Shown here piece after piece: positions 26,319-34,438 of a stretch of DNA of 64,000 bases. Origin of the DNA: Rhodococcus sp. ARC_M6 (GTDB lineage: Bacteria > Actinomycetota > Actinomycetes > Mycobacteriales > Mycobacteriaceae); contig NZ_JALGQH010000031.1 of NCBI RefSeq assembly GCF_022810305.1, positions 1 through 64,000 on the forward strand, in the 5' to 3' direction. How positions within the stretch are numbered: position 1 is the first letter of the stretch; each line of letters begins with the position of its first letter. Below the pieces are notes generated by a model that was not told where the DNA came from, made no database searches, and saw nothing but the letters and a program-made list of their open reading frames with translations. The translations under genes were made by a program, and so were the position numbers.

Positions 26319-26840
26319 GTGGAGGTGTGGGGCGCTTGTCGGACTGCGTTTGGAGTGGCTGCCGTAGTCGCGCTAGTTGGGGGTTGCTCCTCGACGGTTG
26401 AGGGCGAAGCGTTCCCCGTCGACACGATTGGAATGTTCGATCCGTGCGCAGTTCTGAGTGACGGCGACCTGCGGACGATCGGTGTCGATCCGGGATCTCA
26501 GAAAGTTGACCTTTTCGATACCCATTTTCCTGGTTTCAACGTGTGCACGTGGCAGGGCGCTGACTACTATCTGGCTCTCACATCTACGAAGCACACCCTT
26601 GAAGATGTGAAGGAGAACCCCGAGTATCGAGATTTCCGCCAAGGTGAGGTGGCTGGGCGGGAGGTCCTCAATTTTCTCGATCGGGACCTCGACGAGGGCG
26701 TTGCATGCATGGTGGCCTTCGCGACAACGGAGTCCACAGCGATGATCAGCATCGATGTCACGTACGGTGACACGCCCGCAGAGGCGCCGTGTGTGCTCGT
26801 CGACCGTGTAGCCAAGATCGTGGTTTCGTTGCTCCCCTAG
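26319..26840 (+). CDS. DUF3558 lipoprotein, copy 1
   Basis: A 173-aa precursor with a hydrophobic signal and lipobox ending VALVGGC, so the mature protein is anchored to the outer face of the membrane. The mature part (MFDPCAVLSDGDLRTIGVDP; FNVCTWQG; a third and fourth Cys at CMVAF and APCVLV) fits DUF3558, common in mycolic-acid actinobacteria, with two probable disulfides. GTG 26319 follows GAGGGGGAA. It is 38 bases upstream of a small helical protein gene; the same pair recurs at 32191-33143. Confidence 0.8.
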   Translation: MEVWGACRTAFGVAAVVALVGGCSSTVEGEAFPVDTIGMFDPCAVLSDGDLRTIGVDPGSQKVDLFDTHFPGFNVCTWQGADYYLALTSTKHTLEDVKENPEYRDFRQGEVAGREVLNFLDRDLDEGVACMVAFATTESTAMISIDVTYGDTPAEAPCVLVDRVAKIVVSLLP

Positions 26841-26878
26841 AGCGACGGCCAAATAGATCGAATGGAGATGAGTGCACG

Positions 26879-27241
26879 ATGTCAATTCATAATCAAGCGT
26901 CTATCGGTGGAGGAAGCGAAAGCTTCTATGTGGACAAGTCAGTTGCCGGCGACCTGCTGAAGGCGTGCGACGACCTTGTTGCGGAATTCAAGGCACTGGA
27001 CGCGGAGGCACGTATCCTGAGTCGAATGAGTGGATTCGGTACGCTCGCCTCGGGCCTCGCACTTCAGAAGAAGTTTCAAGACAAGGCTTTTGGTGGTTCG
27101 GACTCCCTGGTCAATGCGCTGGAAAGTCACATCACCGTGGTCGACAACATGCGAGCCTACTTCCAGAAATGTATCGACAATGCAGTGACCCAAGAGCGGA
27201 CGAATGTCGATCAACTTAGAAACGTCGAAATACCAAACTGA
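26879..27241 (+). CDS. Small helical protein paired with DUF3558 lipoprotein, copy 1
   Basis: A 120-aa protein with no signal peptide and predicted long helices. The core SGFGTLASGLALQKKFQDKA, GGSDSLVNALESHITVVDNM and FQKCIDN is shared with the paralogue at 32754-33143. Size, helix-loop-helix character and pairing recall small substrates of type VII (ESX) secretion, but no WXG motif is present, so that is only a suggestion. Probably co-transcribed with the lipoprotein gene. Confidence 0.7.
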   Translation: MSIHNQASIGGGSESFYVDKSVAGDLLKACDDLVAEFKALDAEARILSRMSGFGTLASGLALQKKFQDKAFGGSDSLVNALESHITVVDNMRAYFQKCIDNAVTQERTNVDQLRNVEIPN

Positions 27242-27367
27242 GCTTCGGGGAGTTACTTGCGCGAATCTTCTCGTCGATTCCGCGACAAGCCGGGAAGATT
27301 CGATCCCTGGAACCGACACGATGACATAAGTACAGGTAGCTGCCGAAATGCTGATTAGACTGGCGTG

Positions 27368-28452
27368 ATGTCTTCGAACACCGTTAGTCGTAGAGCATTT
27401 GTCGTGGGAGCCGCCGCTGCAGTTGCGTCCACTCTCGTCGTGATGAAGGCCTCGGCTTCCGCACCGGTGTCTGCGAACTCGACCGTAGCTGCACGCCAAC
27501 GGTTCTTCGGCGCTGACAATGTCGATCCGAGCACCGGAGAAGTGGATCCGTCCAAAACGATTCTCTCGTGGTTCGGTGTCACGAATTTCGCAATGGCGAT
27601 CGCCGGCAATATCGTTCTGCTTGATGCGTGGGTTCCTCGAGGCGCATTCTCGGACTACGTGCCGACCGGCCCAGCGGAACTGGCAGCGCTGGCCCCGAGT
27701 CATATTCTGATCGGGCACGGGCATTTCGACCACGCTGCGGATGCGGCGGAGATCGCATCACTGTGTGGTGCAACCATTGTTGGGACGGACGAGCATTGCA
27801 ACCAGATTGTGCAACAGGCAGCAACGGAGCTTCGGACCTTCCCGCTGGACTCCGATCGATCTGACTTCTCGTTACCCAATGGGGTTGCCGTACACACAGT
27901 TCGGCATCTGCACTCCGCCCTGCGAGCACCACGAGGCGAGCACCACGAGGCGAGCAGGCACCGCTCGTTCTAGTGCCCGACTTCAGCCCGAGTATTGAAC
28001 ATCCACCGACACCTCACGACATCGCGCATCTGACGTCGCACCTAAGCGACGAGGAGGGCGGATCGCTGCTGTACCAATTCGTAGTCGGCGACTTTGTGCT
28101 CACCTGGCACGACAGTTCCGGCCCGATTTTCACCGACGCACCCGAGGTGCTCGACGCCTTGCGCGAGCTGCCGGCGTCCACGGTTCAGATCGGATCTATC
28201 CAGGGTTACAACCAATACACGAACGGACTCAGCGACCCACTCGACTACATCCGAGCATTGCGACCCTCCATTTTCGTGCCGGCCCACCACGACAATTGGC
28301 TCGCACCGCTCTCTGCGCCAGCCGTCGCGTACGAATCGAGGTTGCGTCAGGCTATTGACAGCTTGCCGACGTCTCCGGAACTGCGACTGCTCACAGATCC
28401 GAGCGACTATGTGCAACCCTCGCGGCTGACGTTCGACATACCGTTGAAGTAA
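27368..28452 (+). pseudogene. MBL-fold metallo-hydrolase disrupted by a 14-bp tandem duplication
   Basis: ATG 27368 begins a Tat-like signal (SRRAFVVGAAAAVAS) followed by a metallo-beta-lactamase fold: HILIGHGHFDHAADAAEIAS carries the HxHxDH zinc motif. The frame ends at TAG 27971 just after a tandem repeat. From about 27960 the other frame continues LVLVPDFSPSIEHPPTPHDI, FVVGDFVLTWHDSSGPIF and RPSIFVPAHHDNW to 28452. Removing one 14-base unit rejoins both halves in frame, so the lesion is a recent duplication, a reversible switch or a sequencing artefact. Intact, it would be an exported hydrolase of unknown substrate. Confidence 0.8.
27923..27957 (+). repeat. 14-bp tandem repeat, 2.5 units, causing a frameshift
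   Basis: GCGAGCACCACGAG occurs at 27923-27936 and 27937-27950, followed by the partial unit GCGAGCA at 27951-27957. Since 14 is not a multiple of three, each gained or lost unit changes the reading frame of the metallo-hydrolase. Confidence 0.9.
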
Positions 28453-28470
28453 CCGGGCGTCGATTCAGCG

Positions 28471-28824
28471 TCAGTGGATACGGTCCTGCCAATCAGTGGG
28501 GACTCGGTCTGCGGGTCCTGGAACCAGTTGATCTACGGGATGTGAAGTGGGCGCTGCCAACTCGGGGCCGTCGTAGGCCTCTTGGGTTTCAAAGCTCCAG
28601 AACCAATCCTCACCAGGCTCGAAGCTTTGCATGAACGGATGCTTGGTCGTTGCAGCATGAGCGCTCGCATGTTGGGCGGGGGACGAGTCGCAGCAACCGA
28701 TATGGCCGCACTGCGCGCAACGCCGCAAATGCACCCACCATCCACCTACGGCGTCACATTCCACGCAACCCACACCGCTCGGCGGCACGCTCGGATCGAT
28801 ACCTACTGGAAGCTCATCGGTCAT
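28471..28824 (-). CDS. UBP-type zinc finger protein
   Basis: A 117-aa protein. Residues 18-80 carry a ZnF-UBP pattern: CVECDAVGGWWVHLRRCAQC, GHIGCCDSSPAQHASAHAAT and HPFMQSFEPGEDWFWSFET. In eukaryotes this fold binds the free C-terminus of ubiquitin; in bacteria the ligand is unknown. It is the last gene of a three-gene minus-strand group after the histidine kinase and the receiver-flavin reductase, so a role in that signalling or redox set is likely. Confidence 0.85.
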   Translation of the reverse strand: MTDELPVGIDPSVPPSGVGCVECDAVGGWWVHLRRCAQCGHIGCCDSSPAQHASAHAATTKHPFMQSFEPGEDWFWSFETQEAYDGPELAAPTSHPVDQLVPGPADRVPTDWQDRIH

Positions 28825-28886
28825 TGTTCATCCCCTCGTCGAAGTGATGCTGCTCTATTTATGGTGCGCGCCCAGGACCGCTCGCG

Positions 28887-30326
28887 CTACTCGGCGTCGT
28901 CGAGAGGATTGCGCTCCGGCCCAGAGATGGGCAACAGAACTCGGAAGCGGGTATCCCCAGGCTCCGAGGTGACTCGCAGTTCGCCGTGGTGCTTACCGAC
29001 AACAATTCGCCATGAAATATCAAGGCCCAGGCCAGTTCCCTCGCCGACGGGCTTGGTGGTGAAGAACGGCTGAAAGATTCTGTCGATGACGTCGTCGGGG
29101 ATTCCCGATCCGGTATCGCAGATTTCGATGCACACTCGATCGCCGTCCCGACTGGTGCGAATCGTGAGTGTTCCGGACCCGTCCATCGCGGAGACAGCGT
29201 TGTCGATCAGGTTGGTCCACACTTGATTGAGTTCGCCCGCATACGCGTCGATCGGCGGTAGCGTCCGGTCGTATTCCTTGACGACGGTTATATCCTCGAT
29301 CTTCTGACCCAACATGATCAAGGTGCTGTCGAGCAATTCGTGGACGTCGATGGTCTGGAAGGGCGCCCGGTCCATCTGCGAATACTGTTTGGCGGCACCG
29401 ACAAGCGTGGAAATTCGCGTGGTGGAATCAGCGATCTCATTCATGAGGAGTTCAGATTCTATCGTGTAGTTCAGCCAACGAATTGCACCCTCGAGCACGG
29501 ATTCATCAACTGCCGCAGCAACATTCTCCAGCCAATCTGTGTCCAAGCCAGCTTGTACGAAGGTCGGCGCAAGATCCCAACCCTCGCGAATGGAATGCTC
29601 CTCAAACCATTCGCCCAGGGAGTCTTCGCGATCGGACGCTTCGAGGGGCGTGAGCGTCGGGGCCTTGGCCACTACTTCGGCGACTTCATCTTGCATATGC
29701 ATGAGGGTGACGAGCGATTCGCGGTCATAGGCACCGGTGGCAATCATCCCGAGTTTGCGACGCATTCCAGCGACGCGTTCACGCAGCGACGCAGTTGCCC
29801 GAACTGCCGCAGCGGCAGGGTTGTTGAGTTCGTGGGTAAGGCCGGCCGAGAGTGATCCGAGTGCGAGAAGCCGTTCGCGTTGGTCCACGATTTGGCGGGC
29901 GTTCTGGTTGCCGAAGAACACCCCTTCGAGCAGGTGAACAGCCATGGGAAACCACTTACGCACTACCTCGCCGAATTTGTCGGCATCCAGAACGAAGAAC
30001 GTCGACGGCTTGGTTACTCGCAGTGACGTTGAATAGATCTGTGGCACTCGGTCGCCGAGATACGACGTCCAACCGCCGGAGTAGACGCCTCGCTGAGAAG
30101 TTCGCACCATCTCGAGGTCCTCTCCACCGGAGAGTTTCGTCATGACCAACTCGCCCTCGATCAACACATAGAAGCACGATGCCGGCTCACCTTCGAGGTA
30201 GACCTGACCGCGCTCGATCTCGACGATATGACCGCTCCGGCAAAATGTTTCGAGTTGTTCGTCGGTGAGTTCCTCGAACAAGAACAGTGTGCGAAGAAGC
30301 TCGGGACTGCATTCTGGAACAGACAT
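28887..30326 (-). CDS. Sensor histidine kinase with cyclic nucleotide-binding-like domain
   Basis: A 479-aa soluble kinase. Residues 10-135 form a cNMP-binding-type beta-roll (IERGQVYLEGEPASCFYVLI; GELVMTKLSGGEDLEM). The H box is LSAGLTHELNNPAAAAVRAT at about 160-180, the N box QVWTNLIDNAVSAMDG, G boxes DTGSGIPDDVIDRIF and GEGTGLGLDIS. No membrane span. It begins nine bases after the receiver-fused reductase gene, so that receiver is its probable phospho-acceptor. The input signal may be a nucleotide or a redox state; not determinable here. Confidence 0.85.
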   Translation of the reverse strand: MSVPECSPELLRTLFLFEELTDEQLETFCRSGHIVEIERGQVYLEGEPASCFYVLIEGELVMTKLSGGEDLEMVRTSQRGVYSGGWTSYLGDRVPQIYSTSLRVTKPSTFFVLDADKFGEVVRKWFPMAVHLLEGVFFGNQNARQIVDQRERLLALGSLSAGLTHELNNPAAAAVRATASLRERVAGMRRKLGMIATGAYDRESLVTLMHMQDEVAEVVAKAPTLTPLEASDREDSLGEWFEEHSIREGWDLAPTFVQAGLDTDWLENVAAAVDESVLEGAIRWLNYTIESELLMNEIADSTTRISTLVGAAKQYSQMDRAPFQTIDVHELLDSTLIMLGQKIEDITVVKEYDRTLPPIDAYAGELNQVWTNLIDNAVSAMDGSGTLTIRTSRDGDRVCIEICDTGSGIPDDVIDRIFQPFFTTKPVGEGTGLGLDISWRIVVGKHHGELRVTSEPGDTRFRVLLPISGPERNPLDDAE

Positions 30327-30335
30327 CGAATCTCC

Positions 30336-32012
30336 CTATTGTTGAGCGAGATAGCGGTGGACGAACATCACGGCCATCGCCCCTTCGCCGACAGCCGACG
30401 CGACGCGTTTGGCCGATTCGGCATGGACGTCGCCGGCGACAAAGACTCCGGGGACACTGGTTTCGAGGTGATGGGGTGCGCGGTCGAGCGGCCAACCTTG
30501 TGGCGTGACGCCTTCGGCGGCAAGGTCAGGACCGGCGACGATGAACCCGTGACGATCTCTCACAACAACATCCGCGAGCCAATCCGTGAGAGGGGCAGCA
30601 CCGATGAAGATGAACAACCACTGCGCATCGACAGTTTCTTCTGCGCCAGTTGTTTTGTTCAGCAGGGTGATTCGTTCGAGATGATCGTCACCTTCAGCCC
30701 CGATGACGTCGGTGCAGGCGCGAACGGAGATCTTCGGATTCTTCTCGATCTGTTGAATCAGATAGTAAGACATGGATGCTTCGAGAGATGCGCCTCGAAT
30801 GAGGATGGTAACCGAGCGTGCACCGCGTGAAAGATAGACAGCTGCTTGACCTGCTGAGTTGGCGCCGCCCACGATGTAGACATCTTGTTCACTGCAGCGA
30901 GCAGCTTCGGTGACGGCAGATCCGTAGTAAACGCCTCTACCGGTGAACGTATCGAGTCCCGGGGCTGACAGTTGACGGTAGGAAACGCCCGTCGCCAAGA
31001 TGACTGAATGTGCGTCGACGGAGGTGCCGTCGTCGAACCGAACTGTGCGGGCAGAGCCGTTGATTTCGAGACCGGTGACATCTCGGGCAGTGATGACTTC
31101 GGCGCCGAACTTTGTTGCCTGCCTACGTGCGCGATCAGCCAACTAAGCTCCCGATACGCCGTCCGGGAATCCCAGATAGTTCTCGATGCGAGAGCTCTGG
31201 CCGGCCTGACCGCCGGTGGCTCGGCGTTCGATGAGAACTGTTCGTAGGCCTTCGGAAGCTCCGTACAGTGCGGCACCCAATCCTGCTGGCCCACCGCCGA
31301 TAACGACCAAATCGTAGAAGTCCTCGGACAGGGTGGTGCTCAGGCCGAGTTTGTCGGCAAGTTCGGCGTCTGTCGGCTCGACGAGAACATCACCATTGGG
31401 TGCGATGACGATCGGAAGACTCAGTTCGTCGACGCCGGCAGCGGAGAGAAGGCGTTGCCCTTCGGGCTCGTCCGACATGTACCACCGATACGCAAGTTGA
31501 TTGCGCGCCAAGAACTCTCGAACATCGGAGGATCGTCCGGACCAGCGATGGCCGACGACTTTCGTTTCTTCCGCAGGATGGTGGCTGGAACTCGCCCACG
31601 CGTCCAGGAGAGCGTCAATCACCGGATAGAGCTTCTCCTCCGGCGGATCCCACGGTTTGAGGAGGTAATGGTCGAGATCCACGACGTTGATAGCGTCTAT
31701 CGCGGCGTCGGTATCTGCATAGGCAGTGAGTAGAACGCGTCTGGCGACGGGGTAGAGATCCATTGCCCGTTCGAGGAATTCGATTCCGCTCAAACCGGGC
31801 ATGCGGTAGTCCGCAACGATGACAGCAACCGCATTCCCGCGCAGTTTCATTTCGCGAAGAGTTTCGAGCGCTTGATCGCCTGATTCGGCACGAATGATCC
31901 GGTATTTCTCGCCGTACCGCTTACGAAGGTCGCGGACAACAGCGCGAGAAACCCCAGGATCGTCATCGACGCTGAGGATCGCTGGTTTGGCAGGTGTTTT
32001 CGGTGTGCTCAC
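30336..32012 (-). pseudogene. Receiver-fused thioredoxin-reductase-like protein cut by an amber codon
   Basis: Reading from GTG 32012 (GGGAGGG upstream): a CheY-type receiver (ILSVDDDPGVSRAVV; phospho-Asp in VIVADYRMPGLSGIEF; Lys in YLLKPWD), a glutaredoxin-like middle (VVGHRWSGRSSDVREFLA, no CxxC), then FAD-dependent reductase (DLVVIGGGPAGLGAALYGAS). The frame stops at TAG 31143-31145 after FPDGVSGA and continues in the same frame with LADRARRQATKFGAEVI to FVAGDVHAESAKRVAS. One GAG-to-TAG change explains it. The reductase lacks the usual active-site CxxC (GVYYGSAVTEAARC). Uninterrupted length would be about 558 aa. Confidence 0.8.
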
Positions 32013-32190
32013 GCGGTGCCCTCCCGAAGTCGTGGTCAACCACTCCAGTATGCGACTGCTGCGAGCATCGTCAATCGCTGCAGGTGCGCTGGAAGCGAAC
32101 AGACCCGCGGGACCTGGGATTTTCCCGGTAGCGGAACCGATTGGGGTTTGGGCGCATCAAATATAGTGAGTCCATATCGAAGGGGGAGCG

Positions 32191-32718
32191 ATGCGAGCGT
32201 CAACGGGGGTTGTGAGATTGCTCGTGGCGGGGATTTTGGTATGGACTGCGGCAGGATGCGGCTCAGCCGTGGAGGGGGCGGCTGAGCCAGCATCCGGTCA
32301 AGAAGGACTGTTCAATCCGTGTACGGACATTCCGGATTCAGTGATCGCGGGTGTTGGGCTTGATCCGGCGACCAAGAAAGTCGACATTGAGGGAATCGAG
32401 CAACCAGGCTGGAAGATTTGCAGGTGGACATCGTCGTGGTATTTCTTGTCGATCCTGTCGACCGAATACTTGCTCGATGACGTGCGTGATAACCAGGGCT
32501 ACACGAAACTGGGCGAGACCCCGGTCGGCGATCGAGTTGGTCTGCAATTTCGGCGAGAATCCGACGAAAGTTTCGAAGGATGCTATCTGGCTATCGAGGC
32601 GAAGCAGGGTTCGGTATGGATCAACATCGAAGCGAAGGCTGGACAGTCACACGAGGTGTCCACGTGCGGACTCGTCGAAGACTTTGCTACGAGGTTGGAT
32701 TCGTCGCTTCCTCGATAG
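32191..32718 (+). CDS. DUF3558 lipoprotein, copy 2
   Basis: A 175-aa lipoprotein precursor: signal and lipobox LLVAGILVWTAAGC, mature part GLFNPCTDIPDSVIAGVGLD, WKICRW, and later Cys in FEGCYLAIEA and STCGLVED. The four-cysteine layout matches copy 1 at 26319-26840 and the DUF3558 family. ATG is preceded by GGGGGAG. It is followed after 35 bases by the paralogue of the small helical protein. Confidence 0.8.
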   Translation: MRASTGVVRLLVAGILVWTAAGCGSAVEGAAEPASGQEGLFNPCTDIPDSVIAGVGLDPATKKVDIEGIEQPGWKICRWTSSWYFLSILSTEYLLDDVRDNQGYTKLGETPVGDRVGLQFRRESDESFEGCYLAIEAKQGSVWINIEAKAGQSHEVSTCGLVEDFATRLDSSLPR

Positions 32719-32753
32719 GCCCGTCAGCACCTGATGTACGAGGAGAGATCTAG

Positions 32754-33143
32754 ATGTCGATGCCGGATATTGCTGTGGGTGTTCCGAATTCGGGGGAACT
32801 CGGTGGCGCAGTTGAACTCAGTGCTCTGTCCCTTGATCCGATTGTTGCCCAGGCGATTGCCGCAGCTTGCCAAGCGTGGATCGATGAACTGCAGTCGATG
32901 GTGGAGCAGTGCGCGCGACTAAGCGATGTGCGAGGAATGGGCACTTTGCAGTCGGGCCTCGATTTGGCTCGGAAATTCTCGCTCAAAGCCGTCGGTGGAG
33001 ATGACTCGTTGGAGTCCGTTCTTCGGAGCCACATCGCAGTTGTCACCGAGATGCGGGATTTCTTCCAGAAATGCGTCGACCGCTATCAGTCCGTCGACGC
33101 ATCGAATGCAACGACTCTCACAACCGCTGAGACTCCCAAATAG
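32754..33143 (+). CDS. Small helical protein paired with DUF3558 lipoprotein, copy 2
   Basis: A 129-aa protein paralogous to 26879-27241. Shared core: GMGTLQSGLDLARKFSLKAV, GGDDSLESVLRSHIAVVTEM, FFQKCVDRY, and a similar end with an N..TL..AE.P pattern. No signal peptide. Start at ATG 32754 behind GAGAG. Function unknown; the conserved pairing suggests it works with the lipoprotein at the cell envelope. Confidence 0.7.
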   Translation: MSMPDIAVGVPNSGELGGAVELSALSLDPIVAQAIAAACQAWIDELQSMVEQCARLSDVRGMGTLQSGLDLARKFSLKAVGGDDSLESVLRSHIAVVTEMRDFFQKCVDRYQSVDASNATTLTTAETPK

Positions 33144-33147
33144 GCAT

Positions 33148-33188
33148 AAAAAATCTCGCTGAGTCGGACGGCATCCGACTCAGCGAGA
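33148..33188 (-). terminator. Intrinsic terminator of ribH
   Basis: A perfect 15-bp stem (33154-33168 with 33174-33188), 5-base loop. Read on the minus strand it is followed by six T, so it is a textbook terminator for ribH. On the plus strand it closes the helical protein gene but has no T-run there. Confidence 0.9.
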
Positions 33189-33199
33189 CATTGGAACGA

Positions 33200-33661
33200 C
33201 TAGCTGGTGGGCAGGGCCTTCAAAGACTTGACCGTGGCGTCGACGGCGCGAGCAGCTTCGGCACCCTTCTTCACGAAATGGGTGCTGAAGTACTCGACAT
33301 GCTCAGCGTGCTCGTGGAAATTGTGCGGCGTCAGGACGACAGAGAAGACCGGAACATCGGTGTCCAACTGCACGCGCATCAAACCGTCGATGACGGCCGT
33401 CGCAACAAAATCGTGGCGGTAAATTCCACCGTCAACGACGAGACCTGCGGCAACAATGGCCTGGTAGCGGCCCGTCTGCGCCAAACGGCGAGCGTGCAGC
33501 GGGATCTCGAATGCACCGGGAACCTCGAAGAAATCGACAGAATCGCGGGCGTAACCCAAACCTACGATCTCGTCGGTAAATCCATCGCGTGCACGGTCGA
33601 CGATGTTGCGATGCCACGTCGCCTGAATGAACGCGATGCGCTGTCCCTGAATTTCACTCAT
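33200..33661 (-). CDS. ribH: 6,7-dimethyl-8-ribityllumazine synthase, type 2
   Basis: A 153-aa enzyme that condenses 5-amino-6-ribitylaminouracil with 3,4-dihydroxybutanone phosphate, the penultimate step of riboflavin synthesis. Motifs FIQATWHRNIVDRARDGF, FFEVPGAFEIPLHARRLA, GGIYRHDFVATAVIDGLMRV and VLTPHNFHEH match the RibH2-type enzymes of rhizobia and Brucella more than the classical RibH. It stands alone rather than in a rib operon, as usual for this type. A strong terminator follows. Confidence 0.9.
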   Translation of the reverse strand: MSEIQGQRIAFIQATWHRNIVDRARDGFTDEIVGLGYARDSVDFFEVPGAFEIPLHARRLAQTGRYQAIVAAGLVVDGGIYRHDFVATAVIDGLMRVQLDTDVPVFSVVLTPHNFHEHAEHVEYFSTHFVKKGAEAARAVDATVKSLKALPTS

Positions 33662-33707
33662 AACGACAAAACTACTGCACCGCGGCTCGTCGTCGCGAAC
33701 GCGCGTC

Positions 33708-34220
33708 TCAGTCCTGCTGGCGCGGGTAGGCCGTGGAGCGACCCCAACCGGCGTCGTTGGTGAGATGCTCGAGCAGCGGCTGAATCCGGTAGGGAAGTGG
33801 GTTGGTGAGCGCGATGGTGGTGGTGGAATGCGTTACGCCGGGCAGGCTGACGATCTGCTCCGCCAACTTCTGCAGCGCAGCGTGGGTGGAGGTGGCGACA
33901 CGCACCAGGAGATCTTCGCGTCCGGTAGTGGCGTGAATTTCGATCACCTCGGGCAACTCGGCAAGGCTCTTCGCGATTGCGCTGATCTTGCCCTGTTCCA
34001 GTTCGAGGCCCACAAATGCCTGGATGGGAATGCCAACTTCGGGGAGATCGAGGTTAGGGCGGAATCCGGTGAGGATCCCGCTGGATTCCATACGCTTCAT
34101 TCGGGCTTGCACAGTGTTTCGGGCTACGCCCAGTGAGTTGGCCAACTCGGCCACACTCATCCTCGAGTCCTTGCTGAGCAATCCGAGCAACTGGACGTCG
34201 AGCTTGTCGATGCTGAGCAC
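33708..34220 (-). CDS. Lrp/AsnC family regulator
   Basis: A 170-aa regulator: an N-terminal helix-turn-helix (RMSVAELANSLGVARNTVQA) and a C-terminal RAM ligand domain (VEIHATTGREDLLVRVAT follows the PEVIEIH strand). It is divergent from the valine dehydrogenase gene with 218 bases between the starts. Lrp-type proteins sense amino acids, and similar regulators control branched-chain amino acid breakdown in actinobacteria, so control of the divergent gene is the simplest reading. Confidence 0.85.
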   Translation of the reverse strand: MLSIDKLDVQLLGLLSKDSRMSVAELANSLGVARNTVQARMKRMESSGILTGFRPNLDLPEVGIPIQAFVGLELEQGKISAIAKSLAELPEVIEIHATTGREDLLVRVATSTHAALQKLAEQIVSLPGVTHSTTTIALTNPLPYRIQPLLEHLTNDAGWGRSTAYPRQQD

Positions 34221-34237
34221 TTTGCGAACCTCTTCTT

Positions 34238-34253
34238 AGTGATGACCGTCACT
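34238..34253. promoter_or_regulatory. Inverted repeat next to lrp start
   Basis: AGTGA-N6-TCACT at 34238-34253, 18 bases before the lrp start codon in the divergent control region. A dyad of this size could be an operator for autoregulation, but the match to an Lrp site was not established. Confidence 0.35.
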
Positions 34254-34438
34254 GGATGATCGAATTGATTAGTTCAAGAGTTTTGTATTGACCAAATCGT
34301 ACCTCGGGAAGAGCATTGGTCTCACGAATTGCTTAGCGGGACCTTCTCTCGACTTCCGATGATGACTGTACCCAAGGGCGATTTTCACCCGATCTCATGT
34401 CTGCGCCACGAATTTCCTTCGGAAAGGTCTATCCCACA

